Notes: generated by a model not told the origin, from the sequence alone. A DNA stretch of 12,010 nucleotides from Plastoroseomonas sp036499545 (GCA_036499545.1 DASYDR010000353.1:1-12010), one strand, 5' to 3'. Counted from the stretch's first letter, positions 6,072 through 12,010 are shown. Made by a program: numbers and translations.

Positions 6072-6959
6072 TCAAATAACGAGGAAGCCGTCCAGCGCGG
6101 CCAGCACGGCGTCGGGGGCTTCTTCCGCGAGGTAGTGGCCGGAGGGCACCGGGCCGCCGGTGACCTCGGCATCGGCATAGTTGCGCCAGATCGCCAGCGG
6201 GTCGTACCAGGCGCCGATCTTGCCGCGGGCGCCCCAGAGCACCTTCAGCGGGCAGCGGATGCGCCGGCCGGCGGCGCGGCTGGCGCGGTCATGCTCCAGG
6301 TCGAGCCCGGCGGCGACGCGGTAATCCTCGCAGATCGCCTCCACCGTGCCGGGCAGCTGCACCGCGGCCAGGTAGTCGGCCCGCGCCTCCGGGTGGAAGA
6401 AGCTCTTGTCCTTGGGCTCGCGGCTGGTGTGCAGGTCGAACCAGTCGATGACGTCACGGCGGATCATGCGTTCCGGCAGCGGATGCGGCTGCGCCAGGAA
6501 GAACCAGTGCCAATAGCCAAGGCCGAACTGCATGTCGGCGCGTTCGAAATGCTCGATGGTCGGCACGATATCGAGCAGCGCGAGGCGCCGCACCGCATCC
6601 GGGAAATCGATCGCCAGGCGATGCGCGACGCGGGCGCCGCGGTCATGCGCGACCACCTGGAAACGCTCCTGCCCCAATGCGCGCATCACGCCCGCCATGT
6701 CGGCAGCCATCGCGACCTTGGCATAGGCGGCGTGGTCGGCGCTGACCGGCGCCTTGTGGGAGAAGCCGTAGCCCGGAAGGTCGATGCAGACGACGCTGTG
6801 CCGCCGCGCGAGCACCGGCGCCACCTTGTGCCACATCGCATGGGTCTGCGGGTTGCCGTGCAGCAGCAGCAGCGGCGGCCCTTCGCCGCCGCGCCGCAGC
6901 CGGAACGGGCGGCCGCCGAGTGCGACCGTCTCCAGCGTGAACCCTTCGAAGAACGTCAT
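6072..6959 (-). CDS. Alpha/beta hydrolase, haloacetate (fluoroacetate) dehalogenase-like
   Basis: A 295-residue cytosolic alpha/beta-hydrolase. Seen: the oxyanion segment HGNPQTHAMWHKVAP (34-48), nucleophile Asp106 in VVAHDRGAR with Arg107 and Arg110 as carboxylate-binding residues, acid Asp130 in LLDIVPT, the halide-site YWHW (His151, Trp152), Tyr213 in CEDYR, and catalytic His275 in SGHYLAEE. From memory this set and its spacing match the fluoroacetate dehalogenase of Rhodopseudomonas palustris (Asp110, Arg111, Arg114, Asp134, His155, Trp156, Tyr219, His280). Known reaction of that family: hydrolytic removal of halide from 2-haloacids, giving glycolate from fluoroacetate. Starts at ATG 6959 with a G-rich stretch about 10 bases upstream. 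Divergent from the decarboxylase-like gene. An epoxide hydrolase relative is a less likely alternative given the HDRGAR motif. Confidence 0.88.
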   Translation of the reverse strand: MTFFEGFTLETVALGGRPFRLRRGGEGPPLLLLHGNPQTHAMWHKVAPVLARRHSVVCIDLPGYGFSHKAPVSADHAAYAKVAMAADMAGVMRALGQERFQVVAHDRGARVAHRLAIDFPDAVRRLALLDIVPTIEHFERADMQFGLGYWHWFFLAQPHPLPERMIRRDVIDWFDLHTSREPKDKSFFHPEARADYLAAVQLPGTVEAICEDYRVAAGLDLEHDRASRAAGRRIRCPLKVLWGARGKIGAWYDPLAIWRNYADAEVTGGPVPSGHYLAEEAPDAVLAALDGFLVI

Positions 6960-7065
6960 GCGCCGAATTCCCCCTGGGCCGCGCCGCCGGTCCGCCCGTG
7001 TCCGGCAATCCGATGGCCCTAGTTGACCCGGGCGCCGCCGCGCGCAAGCCTGCTCCGGAAACCCG

Positions 7066-7072
7066 AAGGAGG
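7066..7072 (+). promoter_or_regulatory. Strong Shine-Dalgarno of the carboxymuconolactone decarboxylase-like gene
   Basis: AAGGAGG six bases upstream of ATG 7079, the best ribosome site in the window. It decides the start at 7079 over an in-frame upstream start at 6998, which would add 27 non-conserved residues. Confidence 0.75.
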
Positions 7073-7078
7073 GAACCG

Positions 7079-7480
7079 ATGTCCGACGATAGCGCGCTTT
7101 TTGACAAGGGCCTGCCGATCCGCCGCGCCGTGCTGGGCGCCGAGTATGTCGATGGATCGATGGCCAAGGCCGACGACTTCATGATGGCCTTCCAGCGCGC
7201 CACGACCTCGATCGCCTGGGGCTGGGCCTGGGGCGACCCGACGCTGGACCGCAAGACCCGCAGCCTGCTGAACCTCGCGATGCTGACCGCGCTCGGCAAG
7301 ACGCCGGAGATCAAGCTGCATGTGAAGGGCGCGCTGAACAACGGCGTCACCGTCGAGGAGATCAAGGCGACGCTGCTGCACGCGACCGCCTATTGCGGCA
7401 TCCCGGCCGGCCTCGACGCCTTCAAGGCGGCGCATGAGGTGCTGGTGGCGGAAGGCGCGCTGCCGGCGAAGAAGGCATGA
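7079..7480 (+). CDS. Carboxymuconolactone decarboxylase family protein (PcaC-like)
   Basis: A 133-residue all-alpha protein of the AhpD/CMD fold. The order of motifs follows PcaC-type proteins: RRAVLGAEYVD (15-25), FQRATTSIAWGWAWGD (38-53), TRSLLNLAMLTALG (60-73), EIKLHVKGALNNGVTVEEI (77-95, with Glu77 and His81) and HATAYCGIPAG (101-111, with His101 and Cys106). There is only one Cys near the active region, so a peroxidase-type CXXC is absent and a decarboxylase or lactone-handling role is more likely than AhpD-like redox. PcaC converts 4-carboxymuconolactone to an enol-lactone in protocatechuate breakdown, but no other pca gene is present here, so the substrate is open. Overlaps the next gene by ATGA, indicating a two-gene operon. 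Confidence 0.88.
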   Translation: MSDDSALFDKGLPIRRAVLGAEYVDGSMAKADDFMMAFQRATTSIAWGWAWGDPTLDRKTRSLLNLAMLTALGKTPEIKLHVKGALNNGVTVEEIKATLLHATAYCGIPAGLDAFKAAHEVLVAEGALPAKKA

Positions 7481-8439
7481 GCACCGCGTCCGATGACCGG
7501 AGCGCCGAAGGGCGCGGAAGTCTGAATCGGCCGCGCACCGATATCTCCAGGATTGGCTTCATCGGCGTCGGCAACATGGGCTGGCCGATGGCGGCCAACC
7601 TGGTGAAGGCCGGGTTCGCGGTGACGGTGAGTGACGCCGTGCCCGGCCGTGCGGACAAGTTCGTGGCCGAGATCGGCGGCAGCGCCGCCGCCGGCCCGGC
7701 CGATGCCGCGCGCGGGCAGGAGGTGGTGATCACCATCCTGCCGACCAGCAAGCAGGTGGCGGAGGTCGCGGCGCAGATCGCGCCGGCGCTCGCGGCCGGC
7801 AGCGTGCTGATCGACATGACCTCCGGCGCGCCGGGCCGCACGCGGGAGATCGCGGCCGATCTCGCCCCGCGCCAGGTCGCGGTGGTGGATTGCCCGGTCT
7901 CCGGCGGCGTGCCGCGCGCGAAGAGCGGCGAGCTGGCGATCATGGCGGGCGGCGAGGATGCGGTGCTCGACCGCGTCGACCCGGTGCTGCGCGCCATGGG
8001 CACCAGCATCCATCGCTGCGGCGGCGTCGGCGCCGGCCAGGCGATGAAGGCGCTGAACAACCTGGTCAGCACCGGCGGCTTCCTGATCGGGATCGAGGCG
8101 CTGCTGATCGGCCAGCGCTTCGGCCTGGATACCGCGCTGATGGTCGATGTGCTGAACGCGTCCACGGGCATGAACAATTCGACCCAGAAGAAGTTCAAGC
8201 AATACGTGCTGTCGCGCCGCTTCGATTCCGGCTTCGGGCTCGACCTGATGGTGAAGGACCTGTCGATCGCGCTCGAGGTCGGGCGGGAGACGGGGACGCC
8301 GACGCCGTTCTCGGCGCTCTGCCGGGAATTGTCGGCCAGCGCCGCGGCGCTGCTCGGCCCGGGGCAGGACCACACCGCGCTGGCGCAGCTGTCCGAGAAG
8401 CTGGCGGGCGAATCGCTCGGCGGCGGCAACCGCGGCTGA
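7477..8439 (+). CDS. NAD(P)-dependent beta-hydroxyacid dehydrogenase (3-hydroxyisobutyrate dehydrogenase family)
   Basis: A 320-residue cytosolic dehydrogenase. The Rossmann motif RIGFIGVGNMGWPMA (25-39) gives GxGxxG at Gly30, Gly32 and Gly35. DCPVSGGVPRAKSG (138-151) is the substrate-binding signature, GAGQAMKALNN (185-195) carries the catalytic Lys191, and KDLSIAL (260-266) is the usual C-terminal motif. It oxidises a 2- or 3-hydroxyacid or reduces a semialdehyde (3-hydroxyisobutyrate, tartronate semialdehyde or a relative); which one is undetermined. Residues 1-24 form an extension before the Rossmann strand, and residues 6-20 are encoded by the 43-bp hairpin repeat. No ATG, GTG or TTG lies between that repeat and the Rossmann strand, so the extension is probably translated. 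The ATG overlaps the preceding stop (ATGA, 7477-7480). Confidence 0.9.
   Translation: MSTASDDRSAEGRGSLNRPRTDISRIGFIGVGNMGWPMAANLVKAGFAVTVSDAVPGRADKFVAEIGGSAAAGPADAARGQEVVITILPTSKQVAEVAAQIAPALAAGSVLIDMTSGAPGRTREIAADLAPRQVAVVDCPVSGGVPRAKSGELAIMAGGEDAVLDRVDPVLRAMGTSIHRCGGVGAGQAMKALNNLVSTGGFLIGIEALLIGQRFGLDTALMVDVLNASTGMNNSTQKKFKQYVLSRRFDSGFGLDLMVKDLSIALEVGRETGTPTPFSALCRELSASAAALLGPGQDHTALAQLSEKLAGESLGGGNRG
7492..7534 (+). repeat. 43-bp dispersed hairpin element, copy 2, inside a coding start
   Basis: Same element as 1734-1776, 37 of 43 positions identical with no gaps, same orientation. Hairpin GCGCC-GAAG-GGCGC at 7502-7515. It lies in frame within codons 6-20 of the dehydrogenase gene and begins 12 bp past the stop codon of the gene before it, just as copy 1 sits at the end of a gene. 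Five of the six differences fall in or beside the stem and loop; the right-hand 15 bp (7520-7534) is identical. Confidence 0.8.
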
Positions 8440-8446
8440 TACGAGC

Positions 8447-8666
8447 GGACCGGTGGTTGACCGGTCCGAGGCCGCGAATGCGGCCCGCCGCGAGTGCGGC
8501 GTTATGCCGGAGGCGTGCTGTTCGCACGACGCCAAGGGCGACGGATGTCGCCCGCGTCACGCCGGAGGCGTGCCTTCGGCACGGCGCGTCTGAGGGGTGG
8601 TGAGCGGTCGACGCTCACCACCGTTGACAAAGGATCATGTGCCGCGCGCCCGGGTGGCGCGCGGCA
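8447..8666. repeat. Array of consecutive stem-loops filling the intergenic region
   Basis: The 272-bp gap between the dehydrogenase and the lactonase-like gene (8440-8711) holds no credible coding sequence but a chain of hairpins: 8447-8467 (8-bp stem), 8470-8485 (6 bp, loop GAAT), 8486-8501 (6 bp, loop GAGT), 8504-8533 (stem GTGC/GCAC plus outer pairs), 8536-8553 (7 bp, loop GGAT), 8558-8588 (alternative stems CACGCC/GGCGTG and GTGCC/GGCAC), 8596-8622 (perfect 11 bp) and 8640-8666 (perfect 11 bp). Loops are mostly 3-5 bases. Most stems differ in sequence, so this is not a simple tandem repeat. It may be a REP cluster, a structured leader or RNA, or a terminator/attenuator. No T-tract follows any stem. 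Confidence 0.75.
8504..8588 (+). repeat. Imperfect direct repeat pair within the hairpin array
   Basis: Two 30-bp units, 8504-8533 and 8559-8588, 55 bp apart, share GCCGGAGGCGTGC followed by a small hairpin and CACG. The inner hairpins differ (GTGC-TGTTC-GCAC against GTGCC-TTC-GGCAC) yet keep their total length. Confidence 0.6.
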
Positions 8667-8711
8667 TGCACCATCGACCATCCATCGCCTCGAAGGTCAG
8701 GGAGCAGGCCC

Positions 8712-9506
8712 ATGCAGTGGGAAGTCCTGTCGCTGCGCTATGCGCGGCACGACAAGAAGAAGCAGGAAAGCTTCATGATGCCGGTCGACGACCCGCATTC
8801 CTCCCTGCCGCTCGACTATTACGTCTGGCTGCTGCGCGCGCCGGACGGCAGTGAGATCGTGGTCGACAGCGGCTTCGACGCGGCGACCGCGGCGAAGCGC
8901 GGCCGCGTGCTGATGCGCCCGGTCGGTGAGTGCCTGAAGGCGGCCGGCACCGATCCGGACACGGTGAAGCAGGTGGTGATCACCCATCTGCACTACGACC
9001 ATGCCGGCAATCTCGACCTGTTCCCGCACGCGCAGTTCCACCTGCAGGAGCGGGAGATGCGCTTCGCCACCGGCCGCAACATGTGCTTCCACTGCCTGCG
9101 CCATCCCTTCGAGGTGGAGGATGTGGTGCGCATGGTGCGCGCCCTCTACGCCGATCGCCTGACCTTCCATGACGGCGATGCCGAGATCGCGCCGGGCGTC
9201 TCCGTGCATCATGTCGGCGGGCATTCGGACGGGCTGCAGATGGTCAGGGTGCAGACCGCGCGCGGGCCGCTGGTGCTGGCCGCCGATGCCAGCCATTTCT
9301 ACCTCAACATGCAGCGGCAGAATCCCTTCCCGATCGTCTATGACGTCGGCGCCATGGCGGCGGGCTGGAAGCGGGCGCTGCAACTGGCCGGCGGCGACGA
9401 GAGCCTGGTGATCCCGGGCCATGACCCGATCATCAGCGAACGCTTCCCGGCGGTCCCGGGCTCGGGCGGGGAGATCGTCGCGCTGCATTTGCCGCCGGTG
9501 GCCTGA
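8712..9506 (+). CDS. Metallo-beta-lactamase fold hydrolase, N-acyl homoserine lactonase-like
   Basis: A 264-residue dizinc hydrolase. Metal ligands are visible: THLHYDHAGNL (His92, His94, Asp96, His97), VGGHSDG (His171), the bridging Asp192 in LAADASHFY and His237 in IPGHDPI. Length, the DSGFD strand (52-56) and the ADASHFYLN segment fit the AttM/BlcC-type lactonase branch rather than glyoxalase II. Likely reaction: opening of a lactone ring, either an acyl-homoserine lactone or a metabolic lactone. The upstream carboxymuconolactone-decarboxylase relative makes a catabolic lactone plausible, which is inference. ATG 8712 is chosen over an in-frame start at 8637, which falls inside a perfect hairpin region and would add 25 non-conserved residues; GGAGCAGG precedes it. 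No signal peptide. Preceded by the hairpin array. Confidence 0.88.
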   Translation: MQWEVLSLRYARHDKKKQESFMMPVDDPHSSLPLDYYVWLLRAPDGSEIVVDSGFDAATAAKRGRVLMRPVGECLKAAGTDPDTVKQVVITHLHYDHAGNLDLFPHAQFHLQEREMRFATGRNMCFHCLRHPFEVEDVVRMVRALYADRLTFHDGDAEIAPGVSVHHVGGHSDGLQMVRVQTARGPLVLAADASHFYLNMQRQNPFPIVYDVGAMAAGWKRALQLAGGDESLVIPGHDPIISERFPAVPGSGGEIVALHLPPVA

Positions 9507-9553
9507 ACGCCCGAGGCGCGGCCCCCTGTGCTATAAGGCGCATCGGGCCGCGC

Positions 9554-9560
9554 GGAAGGA
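9554..9560 (+). promoter_or_regulatory. Shine-Dalgarno supporting a TTG start of the Fic gene
   Basis: GGAAGGA seven bases upstream of TTG 9568. The nearby ATG at 9563 is in another frame. This site supports TTG as the start instead of the in-frame ATG at 9421, which would overlap the lactonase-like gene by 86 bp and add an Arg-rich shadow peptide. Confidence 0.55.
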
Positions 9561-9567
9561 CGATGCA

Positions 9568-10371
9568 TTGGCGCAGGAGGTCAGCCTCGACGCGAGGATC
9601 GCCGCCCTCAAGGGTGAGCTCGACCGGCTGCGCCCGCTCTCGCCCCAGGGGCTGAGAAGCCTCGAGCAATGGTACGCCGTCGAGCTGACCTACACCTCGA
9701 ACGCCATCGAGGGGAACACGCTGACCCGCAGCGAAACGGCGCTGGTCGTCGAGAAGGGCCTGACGGTCGGCCAGGGCAAGCCGCTGCGCGACCATCTGGA
9801 AGCGATCAACCACATCGCCGCCCTCGACTACATGAAGGCGCTGGCGGGTTCGGCCGCGCCGATCGCCGAACACGACATCCGGCAGATCCAGGGGCTGATC
9901 CTGCGCCTGATCGACGACGAGGCGGCGGGTCGCTATGCGCGGCACGGGCGGATGATATCGGGATCGGACATCCAGTTCCCGTCGCCCGCCGAAATTCCGG
10001 CGGCGATGCGCGACCTGGTCGAATGGCTGGGCCGGCAGCCATCCACGCCGGACGTGGCGGCCGAGGCGCATGCGCGTCTGGTCAGCGACATCCATCCCTT
10101 CGAGGACGGCAATGGCCGCACCGCCCGTATCCTGATGAACACCATCCTGCTGCGCGGCGGCTATTCGCCGGTGGCGATCGACCCGGCCCAGCGGCTGGAT
10201 TATTTTCAGGCCCTGGAGGATCGGCGCCATCGGCAGGACCCGCGGCCCTTCGCCGATTTCATCAAGCTTCGCCTGATCGAGAGCCTGGCGCGCCATGTCA
10301 CGGCCATCCGCCAATCGGCGCCGGTCCAGGCGCATCTGGCCGCGACGCGGCGCGATCGGGACGGAGGCTAG
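9568..10371 (+). CDS. Class II Fic domain protein (probable AMP-transferase)
   Basis: From TTG 9568 the product has 267 residues. The Fic active-site motif is complete: HPFEDGNGRTAR at 176-187, with catalytic His176 and the phosphate-binding GNGR. An N-terminal inhibitory helix motif is also visible, SNAIEGN at 44-50 (SxxxEG, with Glu48), which defines class II Fic proteins whose glutamate blocks productive ATP binding. Such enzymes transfer AMP or another nucleotide part to a hydroxyl side chain of a target protein. The flap GSDIQFPSPAEIP (132-144) and a C-terminal helical region follow. No antitoxin gene is next to it; regulation is presumably internal through the helix. It ends convergently against a small membrane protein gene, the two stops sharing CTAG. 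The target is unknown. Confidence 0.88.
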   Translation: MAQEVSLDARIAALKGELDRLRPLSPQGLRSLEQWYAVELTYTSNAIEGNTLTRSETALVVEKGLTVGQGKPLRDHLEAINHIAALDYMKALAGSAAPIAEHDIRQIQGLILRLIDDEAAGRYARHGRMISGSDIQFPSPAEIPAAMRDLVEWLGRQPSTPDVAAEAHARLVSDIHPFEDGNGRTARILMNTILLRGGYSPVAIDPAQRLDYFQALEDRRHRQDPRPFADFIKLRLIESLARHVTAIRQSAPVQAHLAATRRDRDGG

Positions 10372-10697
10372 CCGAATACCACGCGCGCCGCGGCCGCGAA
10401 GCCGGCGGCGGCCATCAGCATCGACAGGCCCGGCCAGACCGGCAGCGGCCGCAGCCGGGCGATCACCGCATTGACGGCGAGCGAGCCGATGAAGGCCGCG
10501 ACCGGCTGGGTCCAGTGCAGTTCGAACCCGCCCCAGACGATCAGCCCCATCCAGGCCAGATGGGTGACGCGGCTGATGATGCGCCAGATGGCGTCGGTCA
10601 TCGGCGATTGCGGGCGCAACTCCGGATCGATGGAGCGGGTGTGGAGGAAGGCCGCGGCCGAGAGCAGCAGCGCCGCCATGAAATAGATCGAGATCAC
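10368..10697 (-). CDS. Small hypothetical membrane protein, about four transmembrane segments
   Basis: A 109-residue hydrophobic protein I do not recognise. Predicted membrane segments by eye: 2-18, 46-62, 64-82 and 88-108, with Arg-rich or polar turns (for example HTRSIDPELRPQ and ARLRPLP). The GTG start at 10697 is supported by AAGGA (complement of 10704-10708) six bases upstream; an ATG six codons later (10679) is the alternative. The stop at 10368-10370 overlaps the Fic stop within CTAG. Divergent from the glycosyltransferase gene. Continuous hydrophobic coding and a good ribosome site argue that it is a real gene. Function unknown. Confidence 0.72.
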   Translation of the reverse strand: MISIYFMAALLLSAAAFLHTRSIDPELRPQSPMTDAIWRIISRVTHLAWMGLIVWGGFELHWTQPVAAFIGSLAVNAVIARLRPLPVWPGLSMLMAAAGFAAAARVVFG

Positions 10698-10715
10698 CGG
10701 GCGTCCTTACCCGGT

Positions 10716-10730
10716 CCCGCCGCCGGCGGG
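10716..10730. promoter_or_regulatory. Short palindrome in a divergent intergenic region
   Basis: CCCGCC-GCC-GGCGGG, a perfect 6-bp stem in the 75-bp gap (10698-10772) between the divergent membrane protein and glycosyltransferase genes. It could be an operator or just a G+C-rich palindrome; no promoter hexamers were convincing. Confidence 0.3.
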
Positions 10731-10772
10731 AAGCGATCGACCCTGGACCGTCCGGCGGCCGCCGTCTAACCC

Positions 10773-11909
10773 ATGCTGGACATGAACGCCCCGCCCGCCA
10801 TCCTCCAGGTGCTGCCCGCCCTCGTCACCGGCGGCGTGGAGCGCGGCACGATCGAGATCGCGGAGGCGCAGATCGCCGCCGGCTTCCGCGCCATCGTCGC
10901 CTCCGCCGGCGGCCCGATGGTGGCCGAGCTGGAGCGGCTGGGCGCGCGCCACGTGGCGCTGCCGCTCGACCGCAAATCGCCGGTCGCGCTGTGGCGCAAT
11001 GCCGGGCGGCTGGCGGCGCTGGCGCGGGCGGAAGGGGTGGCGATCCTGCATGCGCGCTCACGCGGGCCGGCCTGGTCGGCCTGGCTGGCGGCGCGGCGGA
11101 CGGGCGCGCGCTTCGTCACCACCTATCACGGCAGCTACAACGAGAACTTCCCCGGCAAGCGCGCCTATAACGCGGTGATGGCCAAGGGCGACCGGGTGAT
11201 CGCGATCAGCCACTTCATCGCCGGGCTGATCGCCGAACGCCATGGGACGCCGGCCGCGCGCATCCGCATCATCCCGCGCGGCGTCGATCCGCGCCGCTTC
11301 GACCCCGCTTTGGTGACGCCGGCGCGGATCGCGGCGCTGCGCGCCGCCTGGGGCCTGCCGGACGGGCGGCCGGTGATCCTGCTGCCCGGCCGCGTCACCC
11401 GCTGGAAAGGGCAGGGGGTGCTGGTGGAGGCGATGGGACGCCTGCCGGGCGATGCCCTGGCCGTGCTGGTCGGCGGCCAGGGGTCGAAGCAGGATTTCGT
11501 GGCGGAGCTGCAGGCCCGCGCCGCGGCGCTCGGCCTCGGCGACCGGCTGCGGCTGGCAGGCCATGCCGACGACATGGCGGCGGCGCTGCTGCTGGCCGAT
11601 GTGGTGGTGCATGCCTCGACCGATGCCGAGGCCTTCGGGCGCACGGTGATCGAGGCGCAGGCGATGGCGCGGCCGGTCATTGCCTCCGACCTTGGCGGCC
11701 CGCGTGAGACGGTGGCGGAAGGCGTGACCGGCTGGCGGGTGCCGCCCGGCGACGCCGCGGCGCTCGCCGCCGCATTGGCGCGGGTGCTCGCGATGCCGGC
11801 CGAAGCCCGTGCCGCGATCGGCGCCGCCGCGCGCCAGGCGGTGCTGGAGCATTACTCGACCCGCGCCATGCAGGACGCGACCATCGCCGTGTACCGGGAG
11901 CTGCTGTGA
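10773..11909 (+). CDS. GT4 family glycosyltransferase (group 1)
   Basis: A 378-residue GT-B fold retaining glycosyltransferase. The N-terminal acceptor domain opens with ILQVLPALVTGGVERGTIE (10-28), the glycine-rich loop being typical of family 4. TTYHGSYNENFPGKRAYN (116-133) and AISHFIAGLI (144-153) follow, then IIPRGVDPRRF (166-176), the donor domain strand ILLPGRVTRWKGQ (202-214), and the nucleotide-sugar motif E-x7-E at Glu286 and Glu294 in DAEAFGRTVIEAQAMARPVIAS. No membrane segment, so it probably acts at the cytosolic face of the inner membrane on a lipid-linked acceptor. The next gene, a GT9 relative, overlaps by GTGA, suggesting a lipopolysaccharide core or other surface glycan operon. 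A second ATG lies at 10782; neither has a clear ribosome site. Confidence 0.92.
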   Translation: MLDMNAPPAILQVLPALVTGGVERGTIEIAEAQIAAGFRAIVASAGGPMVAELERLGARHVALPLDRKSPVALWRNAGRLAALARAEGVAILHARSRGPAWSAWLAARRTGARFVTTYHGSYNENFPGKRAYNAVMAKGDRVIAISHFIAGLIAERHGTPAARIRIIPRGVDPRRFDPALVTPARIAALRAAWGLPDGRPVILLPGRVTRWKGQGVLVEAMGRLPGDALAVLVGGQGSKQDFVAELQARAAALGLGDRLRLAGHADDMAAALLLADVVVHASTDAEAFGRTVIEAQAMARPVIASDLGGPRETVAEGVTGWRVPPGDAAALAAALARVLAMPAEARAAIGAAARQAVLEHYSTRAMQDATIAVYRELL

Positions 11910-12010
11910 CGACAGAGGCCATCCTCGTCATCAAGTTCGGCGCGCTCGGCGATTTCGCCCAGGCCTTCGGGCCCTTCGCGGCGATCCGCGCGCATCACCC
12001 CGGCGCGCAT
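11906..12010 (+). CDS. GT9 family glycosyltransferase (heptosyltransferase-like), N-terminal fragment
   Basis: Only the first 35 codons are in the window; the gene runs off the right edge. GTG 11906 overlaps the preceding stop (GTGA, 11906-11909). The visible N-terminus contains ILVIKFGALGDFAQAFGPF (6-24), the first strand and glycine-containing loop characteristic of ADP-heptose:lipopolysaccharide heptosyltransferase relatives, followed by AIRAHHPGAH. Coupling to the GT4 gene supports a shared role in lipopolysaccharide or another surface glycan. Donor sugar cannot be told from this fragment. Confidence 0.8.
   Translation, partial: MTTEAILVIKFGALGDFAQAFGPFAAIRAHHPGAH

Noticed and set aside
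6135..7022. 295-codon plus-strand frame opposite the dehalogenase
   Set aside because: Exact antisense shadow; the minus-strand frame has all catalytic residues and a start with a plausible ribosome site.
7023..7028. TTGACC as a -35 box for the decarboxylase-like operon
   Set aside because: The expected -10 position (7046-7051) reads AAGCCT, which does not fit.
8447..8666. CRISPR array
   Set aside because: The repeats are individual hairpins of differing sequence with no constant repeat and spacer lengths; no cas genes.
8494..8854. Small plus-strand frames within and just after the hairpin array
   Set aside because: They run through perfect palindromes, give Arg-rich unstructured peptides and overlap the start of the lactonase-like gene.

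Overview
The window is very G+C-rich DNA with dense, short-spaced genes, many GTG or overlapping starts and strong G/C third-position bias. Gene content and protein style (type Ib aspartate aminotransferases, lipopolysaccharide-type glycosyltransferases, a dehalogenase next to a carboxymuconolactone decarboxylase relative) suggest an alphaproteobacterium, most likely Rhodospirillales/Acetobacteraceae (Roseomonas-like). That placement is inferred from protein style only.

Layout. (1) 93-4054, plus strand: two divergent 400-residue class I aminotransferases, each followed at once by a GNAT acetyltransferase gene; the second GNAT is a two-domain protein. (2) 4080-5956, plus strand: a partner-switching module made of an FHA-PP2C (RsbU/SpoIIE-type) phosphatase, a STAS antagonist and a HATPase anti-sigma-type kinase, the last two overlapping by GTGA. 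No sigma factor is in view. (3) 5957-6071: convergent intergenic region with two adjacent stem-loops. (4) 6072-6959, minus strand: a haloacetate (fluoroacetate)-dehalogenase-type alpha/beta hydrolase with all catalytic and halide-site residues present. (5) 7079-8439, plus strand: a carboxymuconolactone decarboxylase family protein overlapping a 3-hydroxyisobutyrate dehydrogenase family protein by ATGA. (6) 8440-8711: a non-coding stretch almost wholly made of consecutive stem-loops. (7) 8712-9506: a metallo-beta-lactamase-fold lactonase-like hydrolase. (8) 9568-10371: a class II Fic protein with a TTG start, ending convergently on a small four-helix membrane protein (10368-10697, minus). (9) 10773 to the end: a GT4 glycosyltransferase overlapping the start of a GT9 heptosyltransferase-like gene that runs off the window, probably part of a surface polysaccharide locus.

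Two non-coding observations stand out. A 43-bp element occurs twice (1734-1776 and 7492-7534, 37 of 43 identical, no gaps). Its hairpin carries a compensatory base-pair swap, and the second copy is read through as the N-terminal extension of the dehydrogenase. The 8447-8666 interval packs eight stem-loop units into about 220 bp, including two perfect 11-bp stems. Among protein systems, the FHA-controlled partner switch is the most interesting. The metabolic genes look like ordinary accessory catabolism. No CRISPR array, tRNA, rRNA or transposase was seen.
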